A stretch of DNA of 64,000 nt from Akkermansiaceae bacterium (lineage in GTDB: Bacteria; Verrucomicrobiota; Verrucomicrobiia; Verrucomicrobiales; Akkermansiaceae), in the NCBI GenBank assembly GCA_905181965.1, contig CAJIZY010000013.1, positions 186,001 to 250,000 on the forward strand, written 5' to 3'. Of this stretch, positions 1-10,677 are shown piece by piece. The position numbers were made by a program, and so were the translations under genes. A model generated the notes under the pieces. It had not been told where the DNA came from. It worked only from the letters and a program-made list of their open reading frames with translations, and did no database searches. Each line of letters starts with the position of its first letter. Position 1 is the first letter of the stretch.

Positions 1-2
1 AC

Positions 3-3000
3 AGCTTTATTGTGGTCGCCGAAGATCCAGCAACCCTAACATCAAAATTTGGGATAAGCGGGGTTGGCCCTTACTCGGGAAAGCTGACGAATGACGGCGA
101 GCGCCTTGAACTCAGAGATGCAAGCGGCGCAATAATCGATGAAGTCGATTACGGCATTGGCTTCCCTTGGCCAAGCGCCACGCGGGGCAAAGGACCATCA
201 ATGGAACTAATCAACGCCGATCTTGATAACGATCTTGGAAGCTCGTGGCGCGCTGCAACCTCTGGCTTTGCAGGCCCACAAGCCACCTACGTCACGGCAG
301 GTAGTGACTGGAATTATCGTAAAGGAACCAGCGAGGCATCCACCCCGACTGACGCCTGGCGCAAAGCGGGCTTTGCAGAAGACGCCACCTGGCTAGTGGG
401 CACTGCAGTCATCGGGTTTGGCGACGGAGACGATAACACCGAACTGCCCGATATGCAGAGAAACTACTCCTCGGTCTTTATGCGCAAAAAATTTAACGTT
501 TCTGGCCCTATTCCTAACCAATTGCTTGTGCGTGTCTACTACGATGATGGTGCAATCGTTTGGATTAATGGGGTCGAGGTTGCTCGACTCGATGTCGACC
601 CTGGGGATATTACCTTCGAGGGCATCCGCGCTTCGGATCCCGCAGGAAGAAACCCAGGAGCAGCGATCGGAAGCCACGAACGCGCCTGGGTTGACGTCAC
701 CGTCCCTGGTACCGCCGGATTCCTAGTTTCAGGCAGTAACACGATTGCGGTGCATGGATTTAATACGAGCCTGAACAGCAGTGATTTCTCGATCGATTGC
801 GAAATAAAAACTCCCGCCCCGAGTTCCAATTCGCTGGGTAATCCGACACCCGGCGCTTCAAACTCAGTATTCTCGCCAAATGCCGCACCGAACATCCGCC
901 AAGTCATTCACAGCCCGCAACAACCGATGGCTGGCGAGAACGTTTTGATTACCGCCAAAGTTACTGACCCAGACGGTGTCGATGCGGTAACACTCAGCTA
1001 CCAATTGGTCGATCCAGGTGCCTACATCAACTTGGAGGACGCAAGTTACGATTCCAACTGGACCGACTTATCAATGGTTGATAACGGCAGTAGTAGTGAT
1101 GCCATCGCTGGAGACTCAATTTTCAGTGTGACTTTGCCCGGCACGCTGCAGACCCATCGGCGGCTGATCCGCTATCGTATCACCGTCACGGACATTACTG
1201 GTGCATCAGTGCGCACGCCATACGCCGACGACGAGTCACCAAATTTCGCCTATTTTTGTTACAATGGAATTCCAGATTGGAATGCTTCAAAGAGACCCGG
1301 AGTTGCTCCAAACGTGACCTATCCTGCAGAAGCGCTTGATAGCATTGCAGTCTACCATCTCATCACCAAGCAATCCGACGTTGTTGCCTGCCAATGGACT
1401 GGACCCAACGATGGCGCTTATCGTTACCTCGGCACCTGGGTCTACGACGGAAAGGTCTACGACCACATGCGCTACCGAATCCGTGGAAATGCTTCAACTC
1501 GGCAGGTCGGACGTAATAAATGGAAGATCAACTTCCCTAACACTCATCCGCTCGAAGCACGCGATAACTACGGTAAAAAATACAAGGTCCCTTGGGATAA
1601 GATCAATGTTCTTCCCGGTTCCAATCCGTGGTGGCGTAATGACGCCTCAACCGACGGCACGATGTTCTGCGAATCACTAGGCTTCAGAGCCTACCAGATC
1701 TCCGGTGGCACAAGCTGCAACACACATTTCTTCCACTTCCGTGTGATCGACGACGACAATGAGGCCCCAGCTGGTGACCAGTATGGTGGCGACTTCTGGG
1801 GATTGTATAACGCGATCGAGCAGCCCGAAGCCGAGTTTCTCAACGAGCGTGGCCTACCCGATGGTAATATCTACAACGTGCATGGCGGAAGCGGTTCCAG
1901 CCTGCGAAACCAAGCCGCCACCCAAGTTTCTAACAAAAGCGACCTATTTGCCTTCCAGAGGTTGCACAATAGAGGCACCTCGCAGGCGCAGTGGGAAGCC
2001 AACCTCGATTTCGAAGACTACTTCGCCTTCAACGCGATGAACCTCGCGATCAACAACTCGGACATGCGCAATCATGAAAATGTGAACTACTATCACAACT
2101 CGGAAACAGACAAGTGGCATATCCTTCCATGGGATCTTGACCTGACCTTCGAAGACAGACCACACCTTGGACGTGGCGACACATCTCAGTGGGAACAAAT
2201 TTACCACTGCTTACAACACCCCGAAATAAACCAAGCCTACGAAAATCAAGTACGCGAAATCCTCGACCTATTCCTCGACAACGACCAAGCAGCCCAGCTG
2301 ACCAACGAATTTGCCGGCTTCATAACTCAAGGTGAAAAAAACAACCTAGTCGGAAGCCAGTCAAGCAATGTGGGATTATCATCCCCGTAAAAGAAAAAAG
2401 GGAATCTGGTATGCCAACTTCACCACATCCCTGCTGCCAAACCGCACTTTTAGGGACCTCACTCAATACACCAAAGACTTCCTCACCGTGGATGGCTACG
2501 GCCGCAACAAGCTCGCAGCAAAACAAACTGACAGCGCCATCCCAAACAAACCAACGATTAGCTACACTGGAAATGCCGGATTCCCGACAGACACGCTGAC
2601 CTTCAAATCATCCACTTTCTCAGATCCACAAGGTAGTGGAACTTTTGGAGCGATGGAATGGCGCATCAGCCAAGTGCATAACCCATCAACACCAAATTAT
2701 AGTCCCGGTGATCGCTATATCTACGAAGCAGAAACGTTTTATCAGACCGAACGTATGAGCTCGTTCAACGATACTTTCACTTTCCCCGGCAGCGCCAGCG
2801 GAGCCCGGGTAGGCAGCACCTACCGCGCGCGAGTTCGCCACCTCGATAACTCTGGGCGAGCAAGCCACTGGTCAGAACCCGTCGAGTTCACCGTGAGCGA
2901 GCCCGATGTGACGCCATGGCAAGAGAACCTCATGATCACTGAGATCATGTATCACCCACTAGATGCCAACCCGGATGAGATCGCAGCAGGATATTCCAAT

Positions 3001-3819
3001 ATTGTTTTCAGAAATATTGAGATGAAAAATATCAAACAGCCGTCTCACCCTCGACCTCACCGAATTACGCTTTACCAAAGGAGTCGATTTTAACTTTTCT
3101 GAAGGAGCAATCACTTCTCTCACGCCCGGGGCTTATCTCCTAATTGTGCGCAACCAAGCAGCCTTCGAATCACGCTACTCTGCTGGCTTGCCAATCGCGG
3201 GCGAATGGCAGAGTGGCGACAAAATTGATAATGGTGGTGAGAATATGAAACTTTCCTATGGGGCGGGGTCGACCATCCACGAGTTCACCTACGACGACTT
3301 TGGCCCTGACTCGCTGCTGGTGCACGACAGCCGCGGCTTCGATTTGGTCGCACGTCGCCTCCCGACCATGCCAATCCGCTGAACTGGCGCCCGAGCACCA
3401 CGATTGGTGGAACCCCAGGTGCAAGCGACGCAACCAAATTCTCCGGAAATCCGAACGCCGATAGAGATAACGACGGTTCAACTGCACTCTTGGAATACTT
3501 TTTAGGCACCAGCGACGCCGACCCCGCCTCAACTGGATTACCAGTGATTTCGACCGGGCGCTTTGACGACGAAACTGGAACTTTGCGTAGCTATCCTACC
3601 TTTAGTTTTCAGATGAACTTAGCAGCAGACGATATTATTTTTGAAGTCCAGCATTCTCCTGACCTGGAGACTGGAAAATGGGTGGCGGCCGAAGCAATGA
3701 CTCTCGTCTCATTAAATGACAACGGAGACGGCACCGCCCAAATAACACTGCGCAGCGCAACTCCTCTAGACAGCTTGGAGCGCGAATTTTTCCGGCTCCT
3801 CATCAAACCACGCCTCTAA
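3..3819 (+). CDS. Secreted CotH-kinase/lamin-tail protein, 5'-partial and frame-broken
   Basis: Large extracellular multidomain protein cut by the left edge; the frame is open to base 3. Order: lamin-tail-like beta domain (FIVVAEDPATLTSKFG onward), a galactose-binding-like beta domain, an Ig-like segment, a CotH-kinase-like region (DNYGKKYKVPWDKINV to WHILPWDLDLTFEDR), the motif EASQAMWDYHP common after CotH domains, a fibronectin-like segment, a second lamin-tail region (LMITEIMYHPLDANPDE), a DRDNDGSTALLEYFLG calcium-binding-like stretch and a C-terminal beta module (FEVQHSPDLETGKW...EFFRLL). The reading frame shifts near 2353 (one extra G), 3034-3036 (one extra A) and 3361 (one C missing). 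Correcting each base restores continuous similarity, so I treat it as one gene with indel errors rather than three genes. The substrate is unknown; CotH-family kinases phosphorylate proteins, but activity here is inference. Confidence 0.75.
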
Positions 3820-3955
3820 TCGATTGGACGGTCACGCAAACACGAACGATAAAAGCCATTAATCTAGGTCTTTAATTACTTCCCTTATCACCTGTTGTAG
3901 CTTCTTAAGAGCGATCGACCCAAGTTCTTACTGTTACCATCAAATCACCAAAACC

Positions 3956-5659
3956 ATGAGATTGATCCTTTTCCTTTTTACTTCTGGGTTTTGGGCTCTA
4001 AGCGCTACTCCGAAACGGCCCAATATCGTCCTCATCATGGCAGACGACATGGGCTACTCAGACATCGGTTGTTACGGGAGTGAAATAAAAACACCCGTGC
4101 TCGACGAGCTTGCCCGGAACGGTCTGCGCTACACCCAGTTCTACAACACCTCAAGATGCTGTCCCACCCGCGCCGCTCTAATTTCCGGACTCTACTCTCA
4201 CCAAACGGGTATGGGACTGATGGAAGGTGACCGGGGCTGGCCTGGCTATCGAGGATCCATTAACAACCGCTGTGTGACCCTTGCCGAAGCTCTCAAAGGA
4301 GCTGGCTACAAGAACTATATGTCTGGCAAATGGCATCTGACCCGACACAAGAACCCGAGTGGGGATAGATCAGCATGGCCGATGCAGCGGGGCTTTGACC
4401 GCTTTTACGGCACTATCACGGGAGCAGGTAGTTTCTATGATCCTGCCACCCTCTGCCGAGGCAATACCTATATCACTCCCGAAAATGACCCCGGCTATCA
4501 ACCCGAGTCCTTCTACTACACTGACGCCATCAGTGACAATGCGATCAGATTCATCGGCGATCACTGTGGCAACAACGAGACATCAGATAAGCCCTTTTTC
4601 CTCTACGTCTCCCACACCAGCGCCCACTGGCCCATGCACGCCCCGGAAACTGATATCGCAAAATACCGGGGAGCTTACGACGAAGGATACCCTTCAATTC
4701 GCCAAGCCCGATATAAGAAGGCCATTGAGATGGGTGTTATCGATAAGAAATGGGCAATGTCCAAAGGACTCGATTGGGAAGGCTTCGAGCACAAAGCCTG
4801 GGACATTCGTTGCATGGAAGTCTATGCCGCGATGACCGAAATTATGGACCGTGGCATCGGAAGGATTGTCAACGAGCTCAAGAAACAGAAACTCTTTGAT
4901 AATACTCTAGTGATTTACCTCCAAGACAATGGAGGCTGTGCAGAAGGCTACGGTCGGGCAAACAACTCGCAAAAGAAGGAACAATTTAAGTTCAAACCTC
5001 TGGGCAAGGACGGGCTACAAACTAAAATTTGGCCTCCCATGCAGACTCGCGACGGACGATTTGTCCGAACCGGACCCGAGACTATGCCTGGCGGAGATGA
5101 CACTTTTGTGGCGTACGGCCCAGGCTGGGCTAATACTTCCAATACCCCCTTTAGGGGTTATAAGCATGACCCCTATGAGGGAGGAATCGGCACTCCACTC
5201 ATTGTCAGCTGGCCTCGAGGGATTGCCTCTGATCAAAATGGAAAAATCGTCCATGAGGTCTCTCATCTCATCGACCTGATGCCCACCTTCGTAGAGGCGG
5301 CAGGAGCAACTTACCCGAAAAATTATAATGGTAATGTGATCCAGCCCATGGAAGGCGTGAGCCTAATTCCAACTCTTGCTGGAAACCCCCTTCCCCGAGA
5401 GAGCCCCATCGGCTTTGAGCACCATGGTAATCTCGGACTTCGGGACGGTAAGTGGAAAATTGTATCGATGTATCGCAGAAACCAAGCCCGCAAGTGGGAG
5501 CTCTATGATATGGACGCCGATCGAACCGAACTGAACGACCTTGCTAAGAAAATGCCCGATAAGCTCAATTCCATGGTGGCCGCCTGGCAATCTTGGGCGG
5601 ATCGAGTCGGGGTGCAGCCCTGGCCCATTCCAAGGTATGACCCGAGAAAAGTAAAATAG
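3956..5659 (+). CDS. Secreted arylsulfatase-type sulfatase (S1 family)
   Basis: A 567-residue sulfatase with an N-terminal signal peptide (RLILFLFTSGFWALSA) followed by the metal-binding start PNIVLIMADDMGYSD. The catalytic motif RCCPTRAALISG supplies the Cys of C-x-P-x-R, which formylglycine-generating enzyme must convert to formylglycine. SGKWHLT and YLQDNGGCAEGYG match the later conserved sulfatase regions carrying substrate- and calcium-binding residues. It should hydrolyse sulfate esters, probably on polysaccharides, outside the cytoplasm. The exact substrate cannot be read from sequence. It lies 23 bp upstream of a second, different sulfatase on the same strand, so the two are probably co-transcribed. 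The ATG follows a 136-bp gap after the preceding surface protein. Confidence 0.93.
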   Translation: MRLILFLFTSGFWALSATPKRPNIVLIMADDMGYSDIGCYGSEIKTPVLDELARNGLRYTQFYNTSRCCPTRAALISGLYSHQTGMGLMEGDRGWPGYRGSINNRCVTLAEALKGAGYKNYMSGKWHLTRHKNPSGDRSAWPMQRGFDRFYGTITGAGSFYDPATLCRGNTYITPENDPGYQPESFYYTDAISDNAIRFIGDHCGNNETSDKPFFLYVSHTSAHWPMHAPETDIAKYRGAYDEGYPSIRQARYKKAIEMGVIDKKWAMSKGLDWEGFEHKAWDIRCMEVYAAMTEIMDRGIGRIVNELKKQKLFDNTLVIYLQDNGGCAEGYGRANNSQKKEQFKFKPLGKDGLQTKIWPPMQTRDGRFVRTGPETMPGGDDTFVAYGPGWANTSNTPFRGYKHDPYEGGIGTPLIVSWPRGIASDQNGKIVHEVSHLIDLMPTFVEAAGATYPKNYNGNVIQPMEGVSLIPTLAGNPLPRESPIGFEHHGNLGLRDGKWKIVSMYRRNQARKWELYDMDADRTELNDLAKKMPDKLNSMVAAWQSWADRVGVQPWPIPRYDPRKVK

Positions 5660-5682
5660 CCGAGTCACTTCTTCCTTTCATC

Positions 5683-7173
5683 ATGTCCTGGCTCTTTCCA
5701 ATCATCACCCTCCTCTTGCTCGCCGGATTACCCTTAGCAGGAAAACCTCACGTCCTCTTCATCGCGATTGACGACCTGAACGACTACATTTCGCCGCTCG
5801 ATAACCATCCGGGAATTCAAACCCCTCACTTTGAGCGTCTGGCAAAGCGGTCGGTCACCTTCGCCAACGCCCATTGTGCCGCCCCTGTCTGTCATGCATC
5901 GAGAGTAGCAATCATGACTGGCGTTCACCCAACACGATCCGGCATCTATCGTAATATGTTCGGCGCAAGAGGACCCCGCTGGCGCCATGAATCTAAATTA
6001 CTTGAAGATGCGGTCGTACTCTCCCAGCACTTTCGTGATCACGGCTACCACGCAGCAGGAGGTGGTAAAATCTTCCATACCCTTCAGTGGACCCCGCATG
6101 ATTCTCAGAACGACCCAGAAGCCTGGGACGAATATCGTGGGGACCCGAATAATCCGATTGCTCCAGACTGGCCAAGACCAGATCTAATATCCGACAAACA
6201 AGCCGGCCTTACCAAAGGGCGCCCACTAGGTGGTAGCTCGCAGCTCTTCGGAGCCGCGCCCCTCGAACAAGCTGACGAACAAACCGGTGACCATATGGTT
6301 GTCGACTGGGCCATCGAACAAATGAAGCAAGAGCGTGAAAAACCTCTCTTCCTCGCCGTAGGGCTTTTCCGCCCCCATATCCCCTGGGAAGTTCCCCGCA
6401 AGTGGTTTGACAAATACCCACTCAAGGAAATCAAACTGCCTCCTTATCGCGAAGATGATCTCAGCGACGCTCATAACCACGGTCGCACCCACTGGCACAA
6501 ATGGGTGATCGAAAATCAGCAATGGAAAAAGCTGATGCAAGGATACCTTGCCAGCATTTCCTACGTGGACCATCAGCTGGGACGACTCCTCGACGCCCTC
6601 GATCGAACACCCGGCATGAAGAACAACACCATTATTGTTCTCTGGAGCGATCACGGCTTCCATATTGGTGAGAAGTCCAACTGGGAAAAGTTTGCCTTGT
6701 GGGATCAAACCTCGCGGGTTCCCCTCTTCATCCACGCTCCAGGTGTGAGCAAGGACGGAGAGAAAACAAGGCAGCCAGCAACCCTCACCGATGTTTACCC
6801 TACTCTTTGCGAGCTGGCAGGCCTGCCCATCCCCGGCCAGTGCGATGGACTATCCCTAGTCTCACAGCTAAAAAGTCCAGGTGCTAAACGTGACCGCCTC
6901 GCCCTCTGCTCCTTCCAATTCGGGAATGAGAGAAATCCCTCACACGGGGTCTCCGATGAGCGCTACCGATTCATCCGCTACGGTAATGGTTTCGAAGAAC
7001 TCTATGATCTCAAAAATGATCCGCATGAATTTGAAAATCTCATTGAAAATCCACAGTTCTCATCCGTGAAAACCCGGCTGGCGAAGGGGATTCCAACGAA
7101 CCCCGTGACCCTTGCCATTCTACCTAAGGACTCGCCTCACCATCGGGCGAACCAGAAAAAACGGAGGGAGTAA
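5683..7173 (+). CDS. Secreted iduronate-2-sulfatase-like sulfatase
   Basis: A 496-residue S1 sulfatase with a hydrophobic signal peptide (FPIITLLLLAGLPLAG). The opening HVLFIAIDDLNDYISPL is characteristic of the iduronate-2-sulfatase branch, as are NHPGIQTPHFERLAKR and APVCHASRVAIMTG, whose Cys is the formylglycine precursor (C-x-A-x-R variant). WSDHGFHIGEKSNWEKF is the conserved C-terminal block of that branch. Iduronate-2-sulfatase-like enzymes in marine Verrucomicrobiota usually act on sulfated algal or animal glycans; the actual substrate here is unknown. The 23-bp gap from the upstream sulfatase suggests one operon. The C-terminus ends in a basic tail (HHRANQKKRRE). Confidence 0.92.
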   Translation: MSWLFPIITLLLLAGLPLAGKPHVLFIAIDDLNDYISPLDNHPGIQTPHFERLAKRSVTFANAHCAAPVCHASRVAIMTGVHPTRSGIYRNMFGARGPRWRHESKLLEDAVVLSQHFRDHGYHAAGGGKIFHTLQWTPHDSQNDPEAWDEYRGDPNNPIAPDWPRPDLISDKQAGLTKGRPLGGSSQLFGAAPLEQADEQTGDHMVVDWAIEQMKQEREKPLFLAVGLFRPHIPWEVPRKWFDKYPLKEIKLPPYREDDLSDAHNHGRTHWHKWVIENQQWKKLMQGYLASISYVDHQLGRLLDALDRTPGMKNNTIIVLWSDHGFHIGEKSNWEKFALWDQTSRVPLFIHAPGVSKDGEKTRQPATLTDVYPTLCELAGLPIPGQCDGLSLVSQLKSPGAKRDRLALCSFQFGNERNPSHGVSDERYRFIRYGNGFEELYDLKNDPHEFENLIENPQFSSVKTRLAKGIPTNPVTLAILPKDSPHHRANQKKRRE

Positions 7174-7350
7174 TCTGCTAGACGTTCCTTTAGGGTGAAT
7201 CCTACTCGGGTTTATTTCTCTAAGAATCAATAAGTTACAAGTCAGAGTAATTCTGGGACTGTTTGAATCTTAAGGAAGTCTGATTCAACTTTGGATTTTC
7301 TGTATCTTTATTCCTGACAAGAGCACCTAGAGATGTAGGTTTCTGCTTCT

Positions 7351-8355
7351 ATGAAAGCCTGTTATCTTCTGATCTTCTTTGTTCTGATCCTAGAATCCAA
7401 GGGAGTGAAGCCCCCTAAAGATCGATTGGCTTTTGCTGAGGTCATCGTGCCGATCATGGAAGAAAAGTGCCATTCCTGTCACTCTGAAGCCAAAAACAAA
7501 GACAAAGGTGGGTTATGGATGGACACCTTCGAAAATATGTTGATTGGAGGCGACAGCCAAGATGGTGAAGAGTTTCGCACCCTAGTTCCGGGGAATTCCA
7601 AGAACAGTTACATGATAGAAGTCATTGCCTTGCCTAAAGATGATGACATGCACATGCCTCCACCAAAGAAAACCCAAATGGAGTCCCATGAAATCAAGTT
7701 GATGACATGGTGGGTGGACAAACTTCCCGAAGGCAAAATTTTAAAGGATCAAACTTTGGCTCAAATGGGCGCTTCGGAAGAAATCTTGGCGGCAGCGGCA
7801 ATGTTGGCGAGCCCCGAGGAAAGAAAAGAAATGGAGGCTGCTCAAAAAACGGCCCAGCTCCAAAAGCTGGCAAAACGTGACGCCCTCCAATCCACGCTTG
7901 CAACTCTAAAGCAAGAGATGACTTTCAAAACATCTTTGAATTTTGTGTCACAGGATTCATCCGATCTAGAATTCACAGCAGTAAGTCTCAGGGAAAAGCT
8001 GACTGATGAAATGTTTTTGAAAATTGCGCCGGTGAGTGGCGCCCTCTCCAGCTTAAAGCTTGGTGCCACCTCGGTTACTGATAATGCTCTCAAAACCGAA
8101 CTTCCAAAAATGACGAGGCTAAAGAAACTCGATCTTAGCCAAACCCAAATTGGGGATAAGACGCTTGAGACAATCGGTGATCTAGAGAGATTGGAATGGT
8201 TAAACTTATGGGGAACTCAAGTCACCGATTCAGGTTTGATGAAGCTTAAGGACTTATCAAAACTTAGGAAAATCTATCTATGGCAGTCTCAAGTCACCAA
8301 AAAAGGAGCTGCTGCCTTAAAGAAAGAACTTCCTGATCTTGAGGTGATTTTTTAA
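7351..8355 (+). CDS. PSCyt1 haem-domain protein with C-terminal leucine-rich repeats
   Basis: A 334-residue exported protein. The N-terminus is a signal peptide (YLLIFFVLILESKG). Residues about 25-125 form a planctomycete-type cytochrome c domain, PSCyt1, with the haem motif EEKCHSCHSEAKNKDKGG, the block LVPGNSKNSYM and a probable distal Met region (DDDMHMPPPKK). An Ala/Glu/Lys-rich helical linker follows (about 140-190). Residues about 230-330 are leucine-rich repeats of the type LKKLDLSQTQIGDKTLETIG. PSCyt1 domains are typical of the Planctomycetes-Verrucomicrobia group and their function is poorly known; c-type haem attachment is predicted from CxxCH. The gene stands alone between two sulfatase genes and a TIM-barrel gene. 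It probably acts in the periplasm. Confidence 0.85.
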   Translation: MKACYLLIFFVLILESKGVKPPKDRLAFAEVIVPIMEEKCHSCHSEAKNKDKGGLWMDTFENMLIGGDSQDGEEFRTLVPGNSKNSYMIEVIALPKDDDMHMPPPKKTQMESHEIKLMTWWVDKLPEGKILKDQTLAQMGASEEILAAAAMLASPEERKEMEAAQKTAQLQKLAKRDALQSTLATLKQEMTFKTSLNFVSQDSSDLEFTAVSLREKLTDEMFLKIAPVSGALSSLKLGATSVTDNALKTELPKMTRLKKLDLSQTQIGDKTLETIGDLERLEWLNLWGTQVTDSGLMKLKDLSKLRKIYLWQSQVTKKGAAALKKELPDLEVIF

Positions 8356-8451
8356 GCCGCGCGCGAAAACTTCTTCTCTTTTGTCTGCTCGTCTTTCCGG
8401 TCGGGTCATTTCAATGCGGTTGAACTTCCGGGCCACCTTGTGCTGCTCCAT
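8317..8451 (-). CDS. Possible small basic protein, unknown function
   Basis: A 44-codon ATG-to-TAA frame on the minus strand, convergent with and overlapping the last 39 bp of the PSCyt1-LRR gene. The product would be strongly basic and charged (it starts MEQHKVARKFNRIEMTRPER), unlike a random antisense frame. I recognise no family and see no convincing ribosome-binding site. It may be a spurious frame. Confidence 0.22.
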   Translation of the reverse strand: MEQHKVARKFNRIEMTRPERRADKREEVFARGLKNHLKIRKFFL

Positions 8452-8620
8452 GATTTATGCCCGCTTATTCAAAAGAGGGAAAAGAACCAAACTACAGACC
8501 ATTGTTTCCCATTTGGATATCGCTTACCCAGTTACTTTGAGTAATGGGCATTTGACCTTCCCAAAAAGAGGCTGTGCTGATTAACATTATCGAAGTTTCG
8601 ATCCCGTAATTTAATTCCAT

Positions 8621-9508
8621 ATGACTCCCTCCCACTCCCGCCGCCAATTTCTTACCACCACCAGTTTAGCAACTGCCACTGCTCTCACTGGATCACGTGC
8701 CACTGGCAAGGACACCGAAACCGCAACAGTGTCTCTCGAAGGCCGGATTTTTAAAGCAGTGAAAGGTGGAAAGAAAAGGAACGAATCTCCTCTCGAATTT
8801 TTCACTCGTCTCAAAAACCTGGGATTTGATGGAGTGGAAAGCGGGAACGCCAAACAGGCCGCCGAATATGCGAAAGCCTCAGAGGAAACTGGCGTGATGT
8901 TTCATGGAATGGTTTGCGGCTGGCACTGGGGCACTCGGCTAAGCAGCCCCAACCCGGACACCCGGGCCAAGGGCCTCGCCATGATGAAGCAGAACATTCA
9001 AGACACACACCGCCTCGGTGGGTCATCCGTCCTTCTCGTGCCCGGCAAGGTCAACGGAGCAAATGAAACCCACGATCATGTCTGGCACCGCTCTATCGCA
9101 GAAGTGCGTAAAGTTCTCCCCCTCGCAAGCCGTCTCGGGGTCCGCGTTCTGATCGAAACCGTATGGAATGGATTCTGCGAGTCACCCGACAAGTTTCGAG
9201 ACTACCTCGACGCCTTCGACAATCCGTGGGTGGGTGCCTACTTTGACATTGGCAACATGCAAAAATTCGCTCCCGCCGAAGAATGGATTCGCACCCTCGG
9301 TCACCGCACTGTGAAACTTGACATCAAGGATTGGGGCAAAAAGAACGGGTTCTGTCGCCTCGGCGAAGGGGATGTCGACTGGGATAAAGTCCGCACCGCC
9401 CTCAAGGAAGTCGGCTTCTCTGGGTGGGCCACTCGGGAGGGGAGTGACAAAAGCATTGAAGATACCTCCTCCTTGATTGATCAACTAATGATAGGAAAGA
9501 AAAGATAA
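8621..9508 (+). CDS. Tat-exported sugar phosphate isomerase/epimerase-like TIM-barrel protein
   Basis: A 295-residue protein with a twin-arginine signal (SRRQFLTTTSLATATALTG) and a TIM-barrel of the AP-endonuclease-2/xylose-isomerase-like superfamily. Barrel strands and likely metal ligands are visible: GFDGVESGN, VLIETVWNGF (Glu), GAYFDIGNMQKF (Asp), VKLDIKDWGKK (Asp) and LGEGDVDWDKV (Glu/Asp). Members of this superfamily isomerise or epimerise sugars and cyclitols; the extracytoplasmic form is common in Verrucomicrobiota and Planctomycetes. The substrate is not predictable. It converges on the minus-strand PEP-CTERM gene, with a minus-strand terminator between them. Confidence 0.85.
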   Translation: MTPSHSRRQFLTTTSLATATALTGSRATGKDTETATVSLEGRIFKAVKGGKKRNESPLEFFTRLKNLGFDGVESGNAKQAAEYAKASEETGVMFHGMVCGWHWGTRLSSPNPDTRAKGLAMMKQNIQDTHRLGGSSVLLVPGKVNGANETHDHVWHRSIAEVRKVLPLASRLGVRVLIETVWNGFCESPDKFRDYLDAFDNPWVGAYFDIGNMQKFAPAEEWIRTLGHRTVKLDIKDWGKKNGFCRLGEGDVDWDKVRTALKEVGFSGWATREGSDKSIEDTSSLIDQLMIGKKR

Positions 9509-9642
9509 GTAAAATTGCCGCGCTCCCACCACCCTTCCTGCACCTGTTTATACTTTTAGAATGGAGCGAAAATCACTTCCATTTTGTTACGATCGATAGC
9601 GTTTTGCTGAATGCGATCGCCCCTCTCACCTTAACGGCCACG

Positions 9643-9665
9643 AAAAATGCCGCAAAACTGCGGCA
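9643..9665 (-). terminator. Rho-independent terminator of the LamG/PEP-CTERM gene
   Basis: A perfect 7-bp stem (TGCCGCA/TGCGGCA) with a 4-nt loop. Read on the minus strand it is followed by TTTTTC. It lies 57 bp downstream of the stop codon of the minus-strand PEP-CTERM gene. Confidence 0.8.
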
Positions 9666-9721
9666 CTGAAACTAGTCAAGCTGTTGACCTGATCGATCTA
9701 CTTTGGGAGAAAACTCAGCCT

Positions 9722-10657
9722 TTACCGCCGACGGCGCAAAAGCAATGCTCCCCCGAGGAACCAGAGAGCCGTAGTTGAAGGCTCGGGAACATTCACGGCC
9801 ACGAGGAACTGATTTGGAGTCAGCACATTGTCGGAATATCGACCCTCATCAACATACATTTCGTATTCTCCGCCACCAGATTTACCGAATCGAATCCCCG
9901 CATCTGGATGGACATATCCACTACCGTCGGTGTCAACTAAAGTCCGGGTCGCAGCAAGTTCATAGTCTAGATACAAACTTACCTCCTGACTATCTTGGTT
10001 AAAAGTCATCGCAAGGTGACGCCAGGCCAAGTTGTCGTTAGTACCATCCCCCACAGCTGACCAATCAGCGGCATCACCATAGACAGGTGGACTTGCACCA
10101 TCGTAGGGTTCCGCACTATCAACCCAAATTCGCCGATCACTGGGAAGATTGTTCCAACCTGCCTGAGCAGTTGTATAGTTCGTGTTGTCTCCTTCTGGAG
10201 TATCCATGCGGACGCGGGGCCGCCCAAAGCTCCCCTTTGCGCCATGATCAAAGTCAATTTGCCACTTGTCAGCGTTAGCGCCAATCCGGTTGGCATAGTT
10301 GTGGTAGGCTTGTGGCTCCCCTTTGATCTGAATAAACATTTCAAAGGTGAATGAGGTATTTAGAGCATCACTATTAGCGGTATGAATTCTCGAATTTGGC
10401 GCTAACGAACTCATCGAAAGAGTATTTGCAACAGTGGAAGAGGTAACAGGATCGTAGATAAAGGCTCCAGGCACATTTGAAGAATAGGTTGGACTCCCAC
10501 CTTTACCGTTTTGGTTCAGTCCATTTACAGAACTATCTAGGGCGGCATCAATATCATTTCCCACCACACCTTCTTCAAGGCGCCAGTATGCGGTCGTTCC
10601 TGCCGGAAGAGAGGCACTTAAAGCGAGTGTCAAAGGAAGAAATATTATTTTGTTCAT
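9722..10657 (-). CDS. LamG-domain protein with PEP-CTERM sorting signal
   Basis: A 311-residue secreted protein with a signal peptide (IIFLPLTLALSASLPAG), then a single LamG/concanavalin A-like jelly-roll domain (TTAYWRLEEGVVGNDID onward; MFIQIKGEPQAYHNYANR; YLDYELAATRTLVDTDG; MYVDEGRYSDNVLTPNQFL). It ends in a classical PEP-CTERM tripartite signal: VPEPS, a hydrophobic helix, then RRRR. An exosortase elsewhere in the genome would process it. It is a close relative of each half of the neighbouring two-LamG protein, which lies only 20 bp upstream on the same strand, so the two are probably co-transcribed paralogues. The function is probably surface carbohydrate binding or extracellular matrix. 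Confidence 0.88.
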   Translation of the reverse strand: MNKIIFLPLTLALSASLPAGTTAYWRLEEGVVGNDIDAALDSSVNGLNQNGKGGSPTYSSNVPGAFIYDPVTSSTVANTLSMSSLAPNSRIHTANSDALNTSFTFEMFIQIKGEPQAYHNYANRIGANADKWQIDFDHGAKGSFGRPRVRMDTPEGDNTNYTTAQAGWNNLPSDRRIWVDSAEPYDGASPPVYGDAADWSAVGDGTNDNLAWRHLAMTFNQDSQEVSLYLDYELAATRTLVDTDGSGYVHPDAGIRFGKSGGGEYEMYVDEGRYSDNVLTPNQFLVAVNVPEPSTTALWFLGGALLLRRRR

Positions 10658-10677
10658 GAGCTTTGGGTATTCAGGAA

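Noticed and set aside
3368-3382. The in-frame TGA ending one fragment of the CotH protein, considered as possible selenocysteine.
   Set aside because: The protein continues in a different frame; it is explained by a missing base near 3361, not by readthrough.
8381-8584. A 67-codon frame between the LRR gene and the TIM-barrel gene.
   Set aside because: No family, no leader, and basic random-like composition.
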